Part shown: positions 46,120 to 54,943 of the stretch, one piece after another | How positions within the stretch are numbered: position 1 is the stretch's first letter | Layout: the number at the start of each line of letters is the position of its first letter | NCBI RefSeq assembly: GCF_001908375.1 | Contig: NZ_CP017242.1 | Span: 186,001-250,000, forward strand | Source of the DNA: Rhizobium etli 8C-3 | Lineage (GTDB): Bacteria; Pseudomonadota; Alphaproteobacteria; Rhizobiales; Rhizobiaceae | Reading direction: 5' to 3' | DNA length: 64,000 nt | The notes under the pieces: model-generated | What the model was told of the DNA's origin: nothing | The model's input: only the letters and a program-made list of their open reading frames with translations | The model's database searches: none | Translations under genes and position numbers: made by a program

Positions 46120-46665
46120 GGCGGAGCATTGAGAAAATCCAAAGCATAGCTACCGATAAGGCTTGCAGCGATGCGACTTTTCCAGTGAATGCCAAGGACG
46201 AGAAGATCGAGCATCCTGCTCGAGAAGAATCTTGCTAATGCCATTTTCGGTCTCGTTGCGTTCCAGTTTAGGGGTTACGGATGCCTCGCAATGCCCATGT
46301 TCTTTTAAGAATGCGTCCATGGCTTTCTGAGCTTCGTGCTGGAATTCCTCGACGAGGGGGCGCTCATATTCCGCCAACTGCTCGGCGTTCAATTTGATGC
46401 GACCCGGAAACGGTGTCTCAAAGACATGCAGTAGGAAAAAATCGGCGTCAGTTGCAAGTTCAAGCCCCATGGGCAACGCACGCGCCGAACAGGGTGAGAA
46501 CTCGGTGGCAGACACAACGGTATGGTAGGAGCCCGCGAGTTTGTCTTTCACCACCAGAACCGGAACGACGCTGTTGCAAGCAATATGCTCTGCCTTTGTA
46601 CCAACGAATACATCTTGCGAGCTCGCATGGTGTAAGCCCAACACGATGAGGTCCACCTTTCTAGC
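46095..46665 (-). pseudogene. Truncated, frameshifted tandem universal stress protein (UspA family)
   Basis: The frame holds the end of a first Usp domain (DLIVLGLHH then SVVPVLVVKD) and most of a second (SYHTVVSATEFSPCSARALP onward). At GISKILLEQDA a frameshift occurs; the other frame continues LLVLGIHWKSRIAASLIGSY and ends VPVSR at a TAG (46095-46097). The beginning of the first domain is missing: upstream codons run VAARKVDLIVLG and hit a stop about 25 bp before the outer IS66 duplication. The gene is dead at both ends. Confidence 0.82.
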
Positions 46666-46684
46666 TGCAACTCACAGAAGATGC

Positions 46685-46692
46685 TCATTACT
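46685..46692. repeat. Left target-site duplication of outer IS66 element
   Basis: TCATTACT, repeated exactly at 55554-55561. Eight bases is the standard IS66 duplication length. Confidence 0.92.
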
Positions 46693-46783
46693 GTATCCCT
46701 CCGGCGTGGACCGCCTTGCGAGTTTTTGGCGATATCGTGATTTTGCGCTCTTGAGAGTGGACTTAAGAGCGCGTTGAGGAACG

Positions 46784-46917
46784 ATGGCACAGGCAATTTT
46801 GCTGACGGGTCAAGAACGGCGTCGTCGTTGGTCGGCAGATGATCGGCTGGAAATTCTGGAGGCGGCATTTGCGCCGGGGGCAAATGTCTCGGAGGTGGCG
46901 CGTCGCTTTGATGTTTC
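46784..46917 (+). pseudogene. tnpA: IS66 tnpA (outer element), 5' part
   Basis: Starts at ATG 46784 with GAGGA upstream and reads MAQAILLTGQERRRRWSADD, then LEILEAAFAPGANVSEVARR and FDVS, a helix-turn-helix N-terminus of IS66 TnpA. It is interrupted by the inner IS66 element exactly at the GATGTTTC duplication. The rest is at 50069-50284. Confidence 0.9.
46910..46917. repeat. Left target-site duplication of inner IS66 element
   Basis: GATGTTTC, repeated exactly at 50069-50076; removing one copy plus the element restores the outer tnpA frame (FDVS-TGLIYTW). Confidence 0.93.
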
Positions 46918-46998
46918 GTGAGCGCGACGAACAGCCCACCTTTTCTTTGTTGGTAGAGCCCGCGAGATAAGCTCCTTCATCGATAGGAGCGGAATGGA

Positions 46999-47469
46999 AT
47001 GGTTGGAGATCGCGCTGATGCCATGCTTGAAGTCATGGATGAAGGCATGCATGAAGCCAGGCATGAGGGAAAGTATCGTCGGATCGAGGTGATCACCGGT
47101 CGGCGGCAGCGGCGGAATTGGACTGACGAGGAGAAGGCGCAGATCCTGGCGGAAAGCGCGGAACCTGACGTGAACATCTCGGCCGTTGCCCGGCGCTGGG
47201 GCGTCAATCGCGGCTTGCTGAACGTCTGGCGTCGGGACGCTGGGCTGACCTCTCAACGAACCGCGAAGGCCTGCGCGCAGCAGGCGATGTTCGTGCCGGT
47301 GACGGTGGTTGGCGATCGAACGTCACGCCAGGAATCGCCGTCGGATGTCGCCCACGTCGCCGCCGGTCGGATTGAGATCGAGATTGCCGGGGCGCGGCTG
47401 AGCGTTATCGGCGCAGTGGCGCCCGAGTTGGCGCAGGCGGTAGTAGCGGCGTTGCGAGGGCGCCGGTGA
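46999..47469 (+). CDS. tnpA: IS66-family accessory transposition protein TnpA (inner element)
   Basis: 156 residues with an IS66 TnpA helix-turn-helix: GRRQRRNWTDEEKAQILAES, then NISAVARRWGVNRGLLNVWR. The C-terminal half (RIEIEIAGARLSVIG, then LAQAVVAALRGRR) is typical. TnpA helps TnpB and TnpC in IS66 transposition. Its stop overlaps the tnpB start by four bases. Confidence 0.92.
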   Translation: MVGDRADAMLEVMDEGMHEARHEGKYRRIEVITGRRQRRNWTDEEKAQILAESAEPDVNISAVARRWGVNRGLLNVWRRDAGLTSQRTAKACAQQAMFVPVTVVGDRTSRQESPSDVAHVAAGRIEIEIAGARLSVIGAVAPELAQAVVAALRGRR

Positions 47470-47822
47470 TCGGAGTTTCGCCAAATGGCGTGAAGATCAT
47501 GGTGGCGACGCAGCCTGTCGACTTCCGGCGCGGCATGAATGGCTTGGTGGCCTTGGTGGCGTCAGCGCTTGCGGCCGATCCTTACTGCGGCGACGTGTTC
47601 GTGTTCCGCGCCAAGCGTTGCGATCGACTTCGCTGCATTTATTGGGACGGATCAGGCATGATCCTGGCGACGAAATGGTTGGAAGGCGGGAAGTTCGTTT
47701 GGCCACCGGTCCGCGATGGCGCGATGCAGATGAGTAGCCAAGAGTTCTCGCTATTGCTGGCCGGAATTGACTGGACGCGGGTCAAGCGAAACCCGGTAAA
47801 AAGGCCGACGAAAGCAGGCTGA
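47466..47822 (+). CDS. tnpB: IS66-family TnpB accessory protein (inner element)
   Basis: 118 residues from a GTG overlapping the tnpA stop. The IS66 TnpB signature is complete: VKIMVATQPVDFRRGMNGL, GDVFVFRAKRCDRLRCIYWDG, and GIDWTRVKRNPVKRP at the end. Confidence 0.93.
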   Translation: MIGVSPNGVKIMVATQPVDFRRGMNGLVALVASALAADPYCGDVFVFRAKRCDRLRCIYWDGSGMILATKWLEGGKFVWPPVRDGAMQMSSQEFSLLLAGIDWTRVKRNPVKRPTKAG

Positions 47823-47870
47823 TCCTATTGGTTTTGCTTGAAGATTCAGGCTCATATGGTAGGGTCTGCC

Positions 47871-49445
47871 ATGCCGCTTCGACCCGATCCCTTGCCCCAG
47901 GATGCTGCGCAATTGACCCGGATCATTCTCTCGCTCGATGAAGAGAATGCCGATCTCAAAGCGCGCGTGGCCTTCCTTGAGCGCCAGCTCTTCGGGACGA
48001 AATCGGAGAAGATGACGATCATCGATCCGACGCAGGCAATGCTCGACCTTGGCGATCTCGGCGACATTCCCGTTGCTGCCAATGACGATGTCGCGCCCGT
48101 CGCCGAGGACAAGACGCAGGCACGGCGATCGCCAGCTCGCAATATCGGCCGTTTGCCCAAACACCTTCCGCGTTATGACGAGATCATCGAACCGGAGAGC
48201 AAAGTCTGCCCCTGCTGCTCATTCGAGCTTCATTGCATCGGCACGGATGTCAGCGAGGCGCTCGACATCGTGCCCGCGGTTGTCCGGGTCAAACGGACGA
48301 TCCGTCCGCGCTATGCATGCCGGGCCTGCGAGAGCGTCATTGTGCAAGCGCCCGCGCCGGCGCGCGTGATGGATGGCGGCATGGTGACCACCGCCTTTGC
48401 CGCTCATGTCGCCGTTTCGAAGTTCGCCTGGCATCTGCCGCTCCATCGCCAAGCGCAGATGCTTGCCTCCTGCGGCGTGATCATCGATCGCGGCACCCTC
48501 GGCGCCTGGGTCACGCGGGTCGCCTGGTGGCTTGAACTTCTCTACGATGCGCTCACCGCCTTCATCCGCTCCCAGCCGAGGGTGTTCTGTGACGAGACGC
48601 CGCTTCCGCGGCTCGATCCGGGGCGCAAGCGAACCAAGGTGTGCCAGTTATGGGCCCAGGCAATCGACGACCGGCCGTGGAATGGTCCGGCGCCGCCGGC
48701 CGTTGCCTATATCTTTGCCGAAAGCCGCGGCGCTCGCGAAGTCGAGGGGCAATTGTCGTCGTTTACCGGCGTGCTTCAAGTTGATGGGTACCAAGCCTAT
48801 AAAACCATGGCCAAGCGCCGGGGGAAGAGCAATGTCGCTCCCATGCGGCTGGCCTTCTGCCTTGCCCATGCCCGGCGCAAGTTCGTCGATGTCGTCAAGC
48901 TCACCGGCTCCTCGGAGGCTCTGTCGATCCTTGCCAGGATTGCCGAGATCTATCGCATCGAAGCGAGACTGCGCGGCGAAAGTGCCGATACCCGGCTCGT
49001 AGTGAGGCGCCGCGAGGCAGCTCCTGTCATGAGAGAACTGAAGGCCCAGATCACCGAATTGAGCGACGAGGTGTCGTCGAAATCGGCGCTTGGCAAGGCC
49101 GTCACCTACACGCTCAACCACTGGAGCGGACTGGCAGCTTTCCTGGAGGATGGCCGGATCGAAGTGGACTCCAACGTGGTCGAGCGTTCGATGAAATCCG
49201 TGGCCCTGACGAGAAAGAACTCGTTGTTTGTGGGCAGCGAGCGGGGTGGCAAGACCTTCGCGGTCCTGGCATCGCTCGTCAACACCTGTAAACTGAATGG
49301 TGTGGACCCCGAGGTCTGGCTTGCCGATGTGCTGGAACGCATCGTCGCGGGCAAAGTGAAAGCCAGCGAGATGGAAAGTCTCCTGCCGTGGAACTGGAAG
49401 GCTGAGCGCGAGGCGATGACAGAGCAGGAGCGACGGGCGGCATGA
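47871..49445 (+). CDS. tnpC: IS66-family transposase TnpC (inner element)
   Basis: 524 residues from the ATG at 47871 (AGGG six bases upstream); ATG 47856 and TTG 47838 are other options. An N-terminal coiled-coil (ILSLDEENADLKARVAFLER), zinc-finger cysteines (VCPCCSFEL and YACRACES) and the DDE catalytic domain are present: VFCDETPLPRLDPGR, LQVDGYQAYKTMA, and VVERSMKSVALTRKNSLFVG. It is full length and probably active. Confidence 0.94.
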   Translation: MPLRPDPLPQDAAQLTRIILSLDEENADLKARVAFLERQLFGTKSEKMTIIDPTQAMLDLGDLGDIPVAANDDVAPVAEDKTQARRSPARNIGRLPKHLPRYDEIIEPESKVCPCCSFELHCIGTDVSEALDIVPAVVRVKRTIRPRYACRACESVIVQAPAPARVMDGGMVTTAFAAHVAVSKFAWHLPLHRQAQMLASCGVIIDRGTLGAWVTRVAWWLELLYDALTAFIRSQPRVFCDETPLPRLDPGRKRTKVCQLWAQAIDDRPWNGPAPPAVAYIFAESRGAREVEGQLSSFTGVLQVDGYQAYKTMAKRRGKSNVAPMRLAFCLAHARRKFVDVVKLTGSSEALSILARIAEIYRIEARLRGESADTRLVVRRREAAPVMRELKAQITELSDEVSSKSALGKAVTYTLNHWSGLAAFLEDGRIEVDSNVVERSMKSVALTRKNSLFVGSERGGKTFAVLASLVNTCKLNGVDPEVWLADVLERIVAGKVKASEMESLLPWNWKAEREAMTEQERRAA

Positions 49446-50008
49446 CGCACAACAGCCAGGGCATGACGACCGCACGACCGAAGCTTGATGATGAGGCGTT
49501 CGAGGCGTTTATCAGGGGACGTCGTCCAGCATCGCCGATTTGGTCAATGAGCGGTCTCGATGGCTATCTTACGGCCCTCATCATCGGCCCAAGGTTCATC
49601 GACCCGCGTCAATGGATCCCGGAGCTGACTGGCCCGGATGCCCTGAACCTGCCGATGGAAACAACAGAACATCGGGCCGTGCAGACGATCGTTGCGGAGT
49701 ATAACCGCATCTCCGCAAGCCTTGCCGAAACGCCGAAAGACCACCGGCCCAGGTTCACCAGGATCGATGACCAGACCTTTGATCCATTCGATTGGGACCT
49801 CTGCTTTCTGCTGGGAACACAATACGCGCCGAGGCTTTGGCAGCCCGTCCTTCGAGGTCATGCCGTCACTGGCGACATCATCGCGCCCATCCGCAAGCTC
49901 GGCGACGCAAAACACAAAGCAACCCGCCAGGATGCTGCGGACGTCGCCGAAGCACTTGTCAATATCCGCACCTACTTCATGCCGAAGCGGGCAAAGCAGA
50001 AGCTCTGA
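49442..50008 (+). CDS. YecA/UPF0149-family passenger protein of the inner IS66 element
   Basis: 188 residues starting at an ATGA overlap with the tnpC stop, so translation is coupled. The UPF0149 pattern is present: FEAFIRGRRPASPIWSMSGLDGYLTALIIGP near the N-terminus. Such proteins are often carried by IS66 elements; their role is unknown. It lies inside the element's inverted repeats. Confidence 0.78.
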   Translation: MTHNSQGMTTARPKLDDEAFEAFIRGRRPASPIWSMSGLDGYLTALIIGPRFIDPRQWIPELTGPDALNLPMETTEHRAVQTIVAEYNRISASLAETPKDHRPRFTRIDDQTFDPFDWDLCFLLGTQYAPRLWQPVLRGHAVTGDIIAPIRKLGDAKHKATRQDAADVAEALVNIRTYFMPKRAKQKL

Positions 50009-50068
50009 CAAAGGGTGCTGTTGCGATGCCGTCAACGCTGAAAGCCGTGGGCTGTTCGTCGCGCTCAC

Positions 50069-50284
50069 GATGTTTCGACGGGTCTGATCTACACCTGGCG
50101 CCGCCAAGCGCTGTCGGTGAAAGATGGACCTGCTTTCGTGCCGGCGACTGTCTTGGACGTCCCTGGCTGCAGCGATGGTGGCGCGGCGACCATCGTTGTG
50201 GACTTTGCGAACGGCACGAAGGTGAGGATTGCTTCCGCGGCACCTTATGATCTTGCCGCGGCAGTCATGCGTGCGCTCAAATGA
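50069..50284 (+). pseudogene. tnpA: IS66 tnpA (outer element), 3' part
   Basis: Continues from the copy of GATGTTTC as DVSTGLIYTWRRQALSVKDG, then FVPATVLDVPG and, at the end, YDLAAAVMRALK. Joined to 46784-46917 it forms a normal IS66 TnpA of about 114 residues. Its stop overlaps the tnpB start. Confidence 0.9.
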
Positions 50285-50628
50285 TCCCGATCAGTTCGAG
50301 CGTGCGTGTTTGGATTGCGAGCGGCCATTGCGATATGCGCAAGGGGATGCAGGGCCTGGCTCTGATCGTGCAGGAAGGTCTCGGTCGTGATCCGTTCAAG
50401 GGCGACGTTTTTGTCTTCCGCGGGAAAAGTGGTCGGCTGATCAAGGCTATTTGGCATGACGGAGTTGGCCTATCTCTATACGCAAAGCGGCTCGAGCGCG
50501 GCCGTTTCATTTGGCCGGCGACGGAGGGCGGAGCGATTGCGCTGACGGCTGGCCAGATGTCGTATTTGCTTGAGGGAATTGACTGGCGAAACCCGCAGCA
50601 GACATGGCGGCCGACGAGCGCGGGATAG
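50281..50628 (+). CDS. tnpB: IS66-family TnpB accessory protein (outer element)
   Basis: 115 residues, intact: VRVWIASGHCDMRKGMQGLA, GDVFVFRGKSGRLIKAIWHDG, and LLEGIDWRNPQQTWRP. It overlaps the tnpA stop by four bases (ATGA). Intact itself, but its partners are disrupted. Confidence 0.93.
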   Translation: MIPISSSVRVWIASGHCDMRKGMQGLALIVQEGLGRDPFKGDVFVFRGKSGRLIKAIWHDGVGLSLYAKRLERGRFIWPATEGGAIALTAGQMSYLLEGIDWRNPQQTWRPTSAG

Positions 50629-50706
50629 TGTATTTTGGGCGGGATTTGCCGCCTGAAACACCAAGAAAAGCTATGCAAATCAGTGGTTTTGTGATTCACA
50701 TCGAGC

Positions 50707-52140
50707 ATGGAAACCGGCTCGGAAAATCACCGTGATCATGCTGCTGCCCTAGAAGCAGAGCTGGCGATAGCGCGGGCGGAACGGGCTACAGCTTTGGCCG
50801 AATTGGCTGTTGCCAAGGCCAAGGAGGCCGACGATCAGGCCATCATTCTTCGCCAGAAAGTCTACATCGAAAAGCTGCAACGGGAACTGCGCGGTCAGAA
50901 GTCGGAACGGACCGCGCGGCTGATTGCGCAGATGGAGCTGATGCTTGAGGACGCCGAAGCGACGGCGACCGAAGATGAGCTTGCCGCCGAAATGGCCGTT
51001 GCTGCAGCCGCGGCGATTGCGGTCACCGGCTTTACGCGCAAGCGGCCTGTCAAGAAGCCCTTCCCTGAACATCTGCCGCGTGAGCGTGTTGTGGTGCCTG
51101 GTCCGGTTGCCTGCAGCTGCTGTGGTGGTGAACGGCTTCGCAAGCTCGGCGAAGACATCACCGAAACGATGGAGAGCGTACCGCGTAGCTGGAAGGTCAT
51201 TCAGACGGTGCGGGAAAAGTTCACCTGCCGTGACTGCGAGAAGATCAGTCAGGCACCTGCACCCTTCCATGTCATCCCGAGAGGATGGGCTGGTCCGAGC
51301 CTTTTGGCGATGATGCTCTGCGACAAGTTCGGCCAGCACATTCCCCTCAATCGCCAGGTCGAACGTTTCGCTCTGGAAGGTGTGCCAATCAGTCTATCGA
51401 CAGCGGCAGACGCGATTGGCGCGTGCTGCCAGGTCCTTGACCCGCTGGTGCGGCGGATTGAAAGCCATACGTTCGCGTCTGAACGGATCCACGGTGATGA
51501 CACGACCGTGCCGGTTCTCGCTCTCGGCAAGACCGTCACCGGTCGGATATGGAGCTATGTCAGGGACGATGCTCCGTTTGGGGGAGCGGCGCCACCGTCG
51601 GCGATGTTCTATTATTCCCGTGACCGGGCCGGTGAACATCCACAGGCGCATCTGGCCAATTATAGCGGCATCCTTCAGGCGGATGCGTATACGGGCTATG
51701 GCCAGCTCTATCTTCCTGATCGAAGACCGGGTCCGATTTATGAAGCGGGGTGTTGGGCGCACGCGCGACGACCGTTTTTTGCGCAGGCTGACCTGGAGAC
51801 CAATGCGCGCCGAAAGGCGCAAGGCAAAAGTGCCGCCGTAATCTCACCAGTCGCATTGAACATGGTGCAGCGGATCGACGCGCTGTTCGAAATCGAACGC
51901 CAGATCAATGGCCGCACTGCGGTTGAACGAAAGGCAATCCGCCAGCAGTTATCAAAGCCGCAGATCGACGACATGGAAATATGGATACGCGAACAACGCG
52001 CCAGGTTGTCGCGCGGCAATGACTTGGCAAAGGCGTTTGACTACATGCTGAACCGTTGGGAATCCTTCACCCGTTTCCTCGACGACGGTCGTATCTGCTT
52101 GTCGAACAATTGCGCGGAGCGATCGCTGCGCGGTGTGGCG
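50707..52140 (+). pseudogene. tnpC: IS66 transposase tnpC (outer element), main 5' part
   Basis: 478 residues of TnpC: a coiled-coil start, ACSCCGGERLRKLGED zinc-finger region, RIHGDDTTVPVLALGKT, LQADAYTGYGQLY, and NNCAERSLRGVA, where the recombinase element begins. Only the last 75 residues are displaced (see 54719-54943). The catalytic Glu lies just before the break, so the truncated protein may fold but lacks its normal C-terminus. Confidence 0.9.
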
Positions 52141-52167
52141 AGACGTGTTTCATTATGCACCCCTTCG

Positions 52168-54234
52168 TTAAGTGTATGTAAACATTGGAAGCGTGTCCGC
52201 GTCCACATCGCGCAACGGGCGACCTTTCCGGGCAATCGCCGCTTTGACCGGCTCGGACGTCAAATCGGCGGCCCGGATTTGATAGGGCGCTCGCGGAACA
52301 ACCTGGACCGCAGGAAGAACGCCTGTGGAAACAAGGCGTCGTACCAGATAGCTTGAGACGCCCAACGCTTTGGCGACCTCTGCTTGCGTGAGCCATTCGC
52401 CATTTTTATCGGCTGAACGGTAGGCATCGATGCCACGCACGTAACGAACAGAACGGACCCGATGGGCTGTCCATGTCTTTCCCTGGCCGGTGGGAAAGCC
52501 CATTCGGTTGAGTGTGGCGGCGATATGCTCGTCTGACCAGCGGCCAGCCATGCCGCGTATGACTTCCAGTGCATCTTCGGCTGTCGCGCTGCCGTGTTCG
52601 CCAGACTGTGGCTTACGAACACGCAACTCCGAATGCTGACCACCTTTCCAATGAATGGTGAGGACAACGTCACGGACAGCATCGTCAACATCGACGATAA
52701 TGTCCGCGATCAACGTTCGGAGAAGCTGCTGGCGTGCGCGCATGGTTACATCGGGAGCATTCCAGGCTGCCGACAGGTTCTCTGCGAGGTTGGAAAAGGC
52801 ATTGGGATCAACGACGATCGTCGTTGGGTCGTGCGCGGGTTTGCGCATCTCCAGATCGCGTACGCGGCGCAATGCCGCCTCCCAGTTCTTCTCCAACTGA
52901 GCGGCAATCAGGCGGTTGTCGGGATCACATGCAGCATAGCGCCGTTCGGCAAGGCCAGCCTCGTAGCGGGCCTGCTGAAGTTCCAGGTCGAGGATCTGGC
53001 GCCGATCTTCCTGTCGTTCCTGATGCATTCGCTCCGCCTCGATCGCAGCTTCGATCGCCAAGGGTTCTACCGCTCGCAACAGCTCCCGTGCCACCGCCGT
53101 GTCGATCTTCGGAGCACCGAAGGTCATACAACGAGGCTGCCCAGCCAGGTTACCTCTATCACAGCGGTAGACCGGCTGGCTGATCGGACCGCCCCTATAG
53201 CAAACACTGAGACGTTGGCCGCAACGGGCGCACGTCAGAAGGCTTGATAAGAGCGCCTTGCCCCCGCGGCCTGATTTTGCGCCATCCTGGCGACCATAGG
53301 CGTTGAGCGCCAACTGCTTCTGATTGCGCTCAAACTCATCCCAGCCGATGTAACCCTCGTGATGATCCTTGATCATCACCTCCCAAGTGCCCGCCGGCTT
53401 GTAATGTCCGTAGGTCCGCCGCGCTCGCCCCTCAACAATCGAGGTGCGCTTCTCACTTTTGCCATATACATAAACGCCTGCATAGAATGGATTTTTGAGA
53501 ACGCTGATCACATTGCGGTAGCGGATCGGCTGCCAGATGCAGTTCGTCATGCGGCCTTCGTCGGCAGGCCGCGGGAAGTGGATCTGCTCCGCCTGCATCG
53601 ACAACAACACCTGACGGGCGCTGCCGAGCTCGCGAAAGCGGGCGTAGATAAGCCGGATCACTTCTTGCAGACGAATATCGGGATCAAGCCCCAGGCCTGC
53701 CTCGCGATGCCATACATAGCCGAATGGAACCGACAAGCGCAGTTCGCCGCGGTGCGCCTTCGACCTTGCGGCATCGAGCATCCTTGCCCGCAGCACACCC
53801 AACTCGAACTCGCTGATACTGCCTTTCATGCCAAGGAGTAGGCGATCGTTGGGGTGGCAAGCGTTGTACACCCCGTCATGATCGATAACACGGGCTTCGA
53901 CAAGTCCGCACAGTTCGAGCAAATGATGCCAGTCGCGCCCGTTGCGCGCGAGCCGCGACGCATCGAAGCACAGGACAGCCCCGACCTTGCCAGCGCAGAG
54001 CCAGGCGACCAGACGGTCGAAGCCGGGCCGCGCTACCGTTCCACTCGCCGATCGCCCGAGATCGTCATCGATAACCTCGATGTCGACAAAGCCGTAGCTA
54101 CGTGCGATGTCGACCAGATCATATTGGCGCCGCTGGCTTTCCAGATTGGTCATGACCTGGGATTGCGAGGACTGGCGTACATATACGACCGCCTTGCGCT
54201 GAAGCACGGTCGCCGGGAGATCAGCGCTTGTCAT
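52168..54234 (-). CDS. Large serine recombinase
   Basis: 688 residues from the ATG at 54234 (GGAG seven bases upstream). The resolvase catalytic domain begins VVYVRQSSQSQ (nucleophile in this Ser cluster) with DDDLGRSASG and DASRLARNGRDW following. Then come the Recombinase domain (FYAGVYVYGKSEK), a zinc ribbon (CARCGQRLSVCYRG, YRCDRG), a coiled coil and a C-terminal helix-turn-helix (LTQAEVAKALGVSSYLVRRL). It is intact and presumably moved this element. Confidence 0.93.
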   Translation of the reverse strand: MTSADLPATVLQRKAVVYVRQSSQSQVMTNLESQRRQYDLVDIARSYGFVDIEVIDDDLGRSASGTVARPGFDRLVAWLCAGKVGAVLCFDASRLARNGRDWHHLLELCGLVEARVIDHDGVYNACHPNDRLLLGMKGSISEFELGVLRARMLDAARSKAHRGELRLSVPFGYVWHREAGLGLDPDIRLQEVIRLIYARFRELGSARQVLLSMQAEQIHFPRPADEGRMTNCIWQPIRYRNVISVLKNPFYAGVYVYGKSEKRTSIVEGRARRTYGHYKPAGTWEVMIKDHHEGYIGWDEFERNQKQLALNAYGRQDGAKSGRGGKALLSSLLTCARCGQRLSVCYRGGPISQPVYRCDRGNLAGQPRCMTFGAPKIDTAVARELLRAVEPLAIEAAIEAERMHQERQEDRRQILDLELQQARYEAGLAERRYAACDPDNRLIAAQLEKNWEAALRRVRDLEMRKPAHDPTTIVVDPNAFSNLAENLSAAWNAPDVTMRARQQLLRTLIADIIVDVDDAVRDVVLTIHWKGGQHSELRVRKPQSGEHGSATAEDALEVIRGMAGRWSDEHIAATLNRMGFPTGQGKTWTAHRVRSVRYVRGIDAYRSADKNGEWLTQAEVAKALGVSSYLVRRLVSTGVLPAVQVVPRAPYQIRAADLTSEPVKAAIARKGRPLRDVDADTLPMFTYT

Positions 54235-54400
54235 CGGCAAGCTCCTCTATGCTGATGCCAGCGGCCTGCATCAGAATCCGGGCAAGCGTCAGAACGACTT
54301 TCATCCGTTCCGTTTCGTTCATCCCGTCTATCCGGCTGGGTTCGAATATCAGGTTCATCTGTCTGCCCGAGTTCAACGCGGGCGCGGCGTGCTGCTTCAT
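54221..54400 (-). CDS. Small protein upstream of the serine recombinase
   Basis: About 59 residues from the ATG at 54400, which has GGGAGAAAG upstream. It reads MKQHAAPALNSGRQMNLIFE, then MNETERMKVVLTLARILMQA, ending ELADDKR. Its end overlaps the recombinase start by 14 bases, implying translational coupling. Function unknown; similar small genes precede recombinases in comparable elements. Confidence 0.6.
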   Translation of the reverse strand: MKQHAAPALNSGRQMNLIFEPSRIDGMNETERMKVVLTLARILMQAAGISIEELADDKR

Positions 54401-54713
54401 CGACTTTCTCCCGTGCGAATCCATCATCGCGTCTGGAGTGTGGCGGAGCAGCGACGACCGTGACCAGCCTCTTCAATTCGGACAATGCCAGCAGATCGAC
54501 CTGTGGCGCACCCGAGGTCATGCCGGCGCAAACGACCGGATCAAGCATCCAGGCAGCCATCGAAACGACGGCACCTGACGGACCTAACACCTTGAGAAAT
54601 TGGCCCGTTGCTCGATGCTCTACCCGCCGGACGTTGACCTTGCGGCCAAAATACGGATGCCAACGATAATAAACTTCCAATTCCTGACCGACATGGGCAG
54701 AATGAACGGGCAA
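54231..54713 (-). CDS. Hypothetical protein at the edge of the recombinase element
   Basis: About 160 residues if started at the TTG at 54713, the element's right edge. The part VGQELEVYYRWHPYFGRKVN, then VVSMAAWMLDPVVC and DLLALSELKRLVTVV looks like a short beta-rich accessory protein found with such recombinases. The last third runs in another frame through the small gene 54221-54400 and may not be conserved. Start uncertain. Confidence 0.5.
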   Translation of the reverse strand: MPVHSAHVGQELEVYYRWHPYFGRKVNVRRVEHRATGQFLKVLGPSGAVVSMAAWMLDPVVCAGMTSGAPQVDLLALSELKRLVTVVAAPPHSRRDDGFAREKVDEAARRARVELGQTDEPDIRTQPDRRDERNGTDESRSDACPDSDAGRWHQHRGACR

Positions 54714-54718
54714 TGGCG

Positions 54719-54943
54719 CTCGGACGAAAGGCCTGGCTATTTGCCGGGTCCGATCGAGGGGGCCAGAGGGCGGCGGCAATGTACAGCTTGATCGTCACCG
54801 CGAAAATGAACCGCATTGACCCACAGGCCTGGCTTGCAGATGTTCTCGCCCGCATCGCCGATCATCCAGCCAGCCGGATCGATGAGCTTCTCCCCTGGAA
54901 TTGGCGGAAAACCACGACATCGCCACTGAGGCAGGCGGCCTGA
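54719..54943 (+). pseudogene. tnpC: IS66 transposase tnpC (outer element), 3' part
   Basis: Reads LGRKAWLFAGSDRGGQRAAA, then MYSLIVTAKMN and ends WNWRKTTTSPLRQAA, the C-terminus of TnpC, in frame with 50707-52140 once the recombinase element is removed. Its TGA overlaps the ATG of the passenger gene. Confidence 0.88.

Larger units (their letters stand above)
46918..50068 (+). mobile_element. Inner IS66-family element, apparently complete (3151 bp)
   Basis: Ends are a perfect 22-bp inverted repeat (46918-46939 and 50047-50068, starting GTGAGCGCGACG). The 8-bp duplication GATGTTTC flanks it at 46910-46917 and 50069-50076. It carries intact tnpA, tnpB, tnpC and a YecA/UPF0149-like passenger, all on the plus strand with overlapping or closely spaced starts. 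It is inserted in the outer element's tnpA, so it arrived later. Confidence 0.95.
52141..54718 (-). mobile_element. Large-serine-recombinase mobile element inserted in IS66 tnpC
   Basis: The outer tnpC frame stops matching after TGGCG (52136-52140) and resumes after a second TGGCG (54714-54718). Removing one copy plus the DNA between restores ...RGVALGRKAW.... The 2578-bp insert codes three minus-strand genes: a serine recombinase and two small upstream proteins. Short flanking identity without long inverted repeats fits serine-recombinase integration. Confidence 0.85.
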
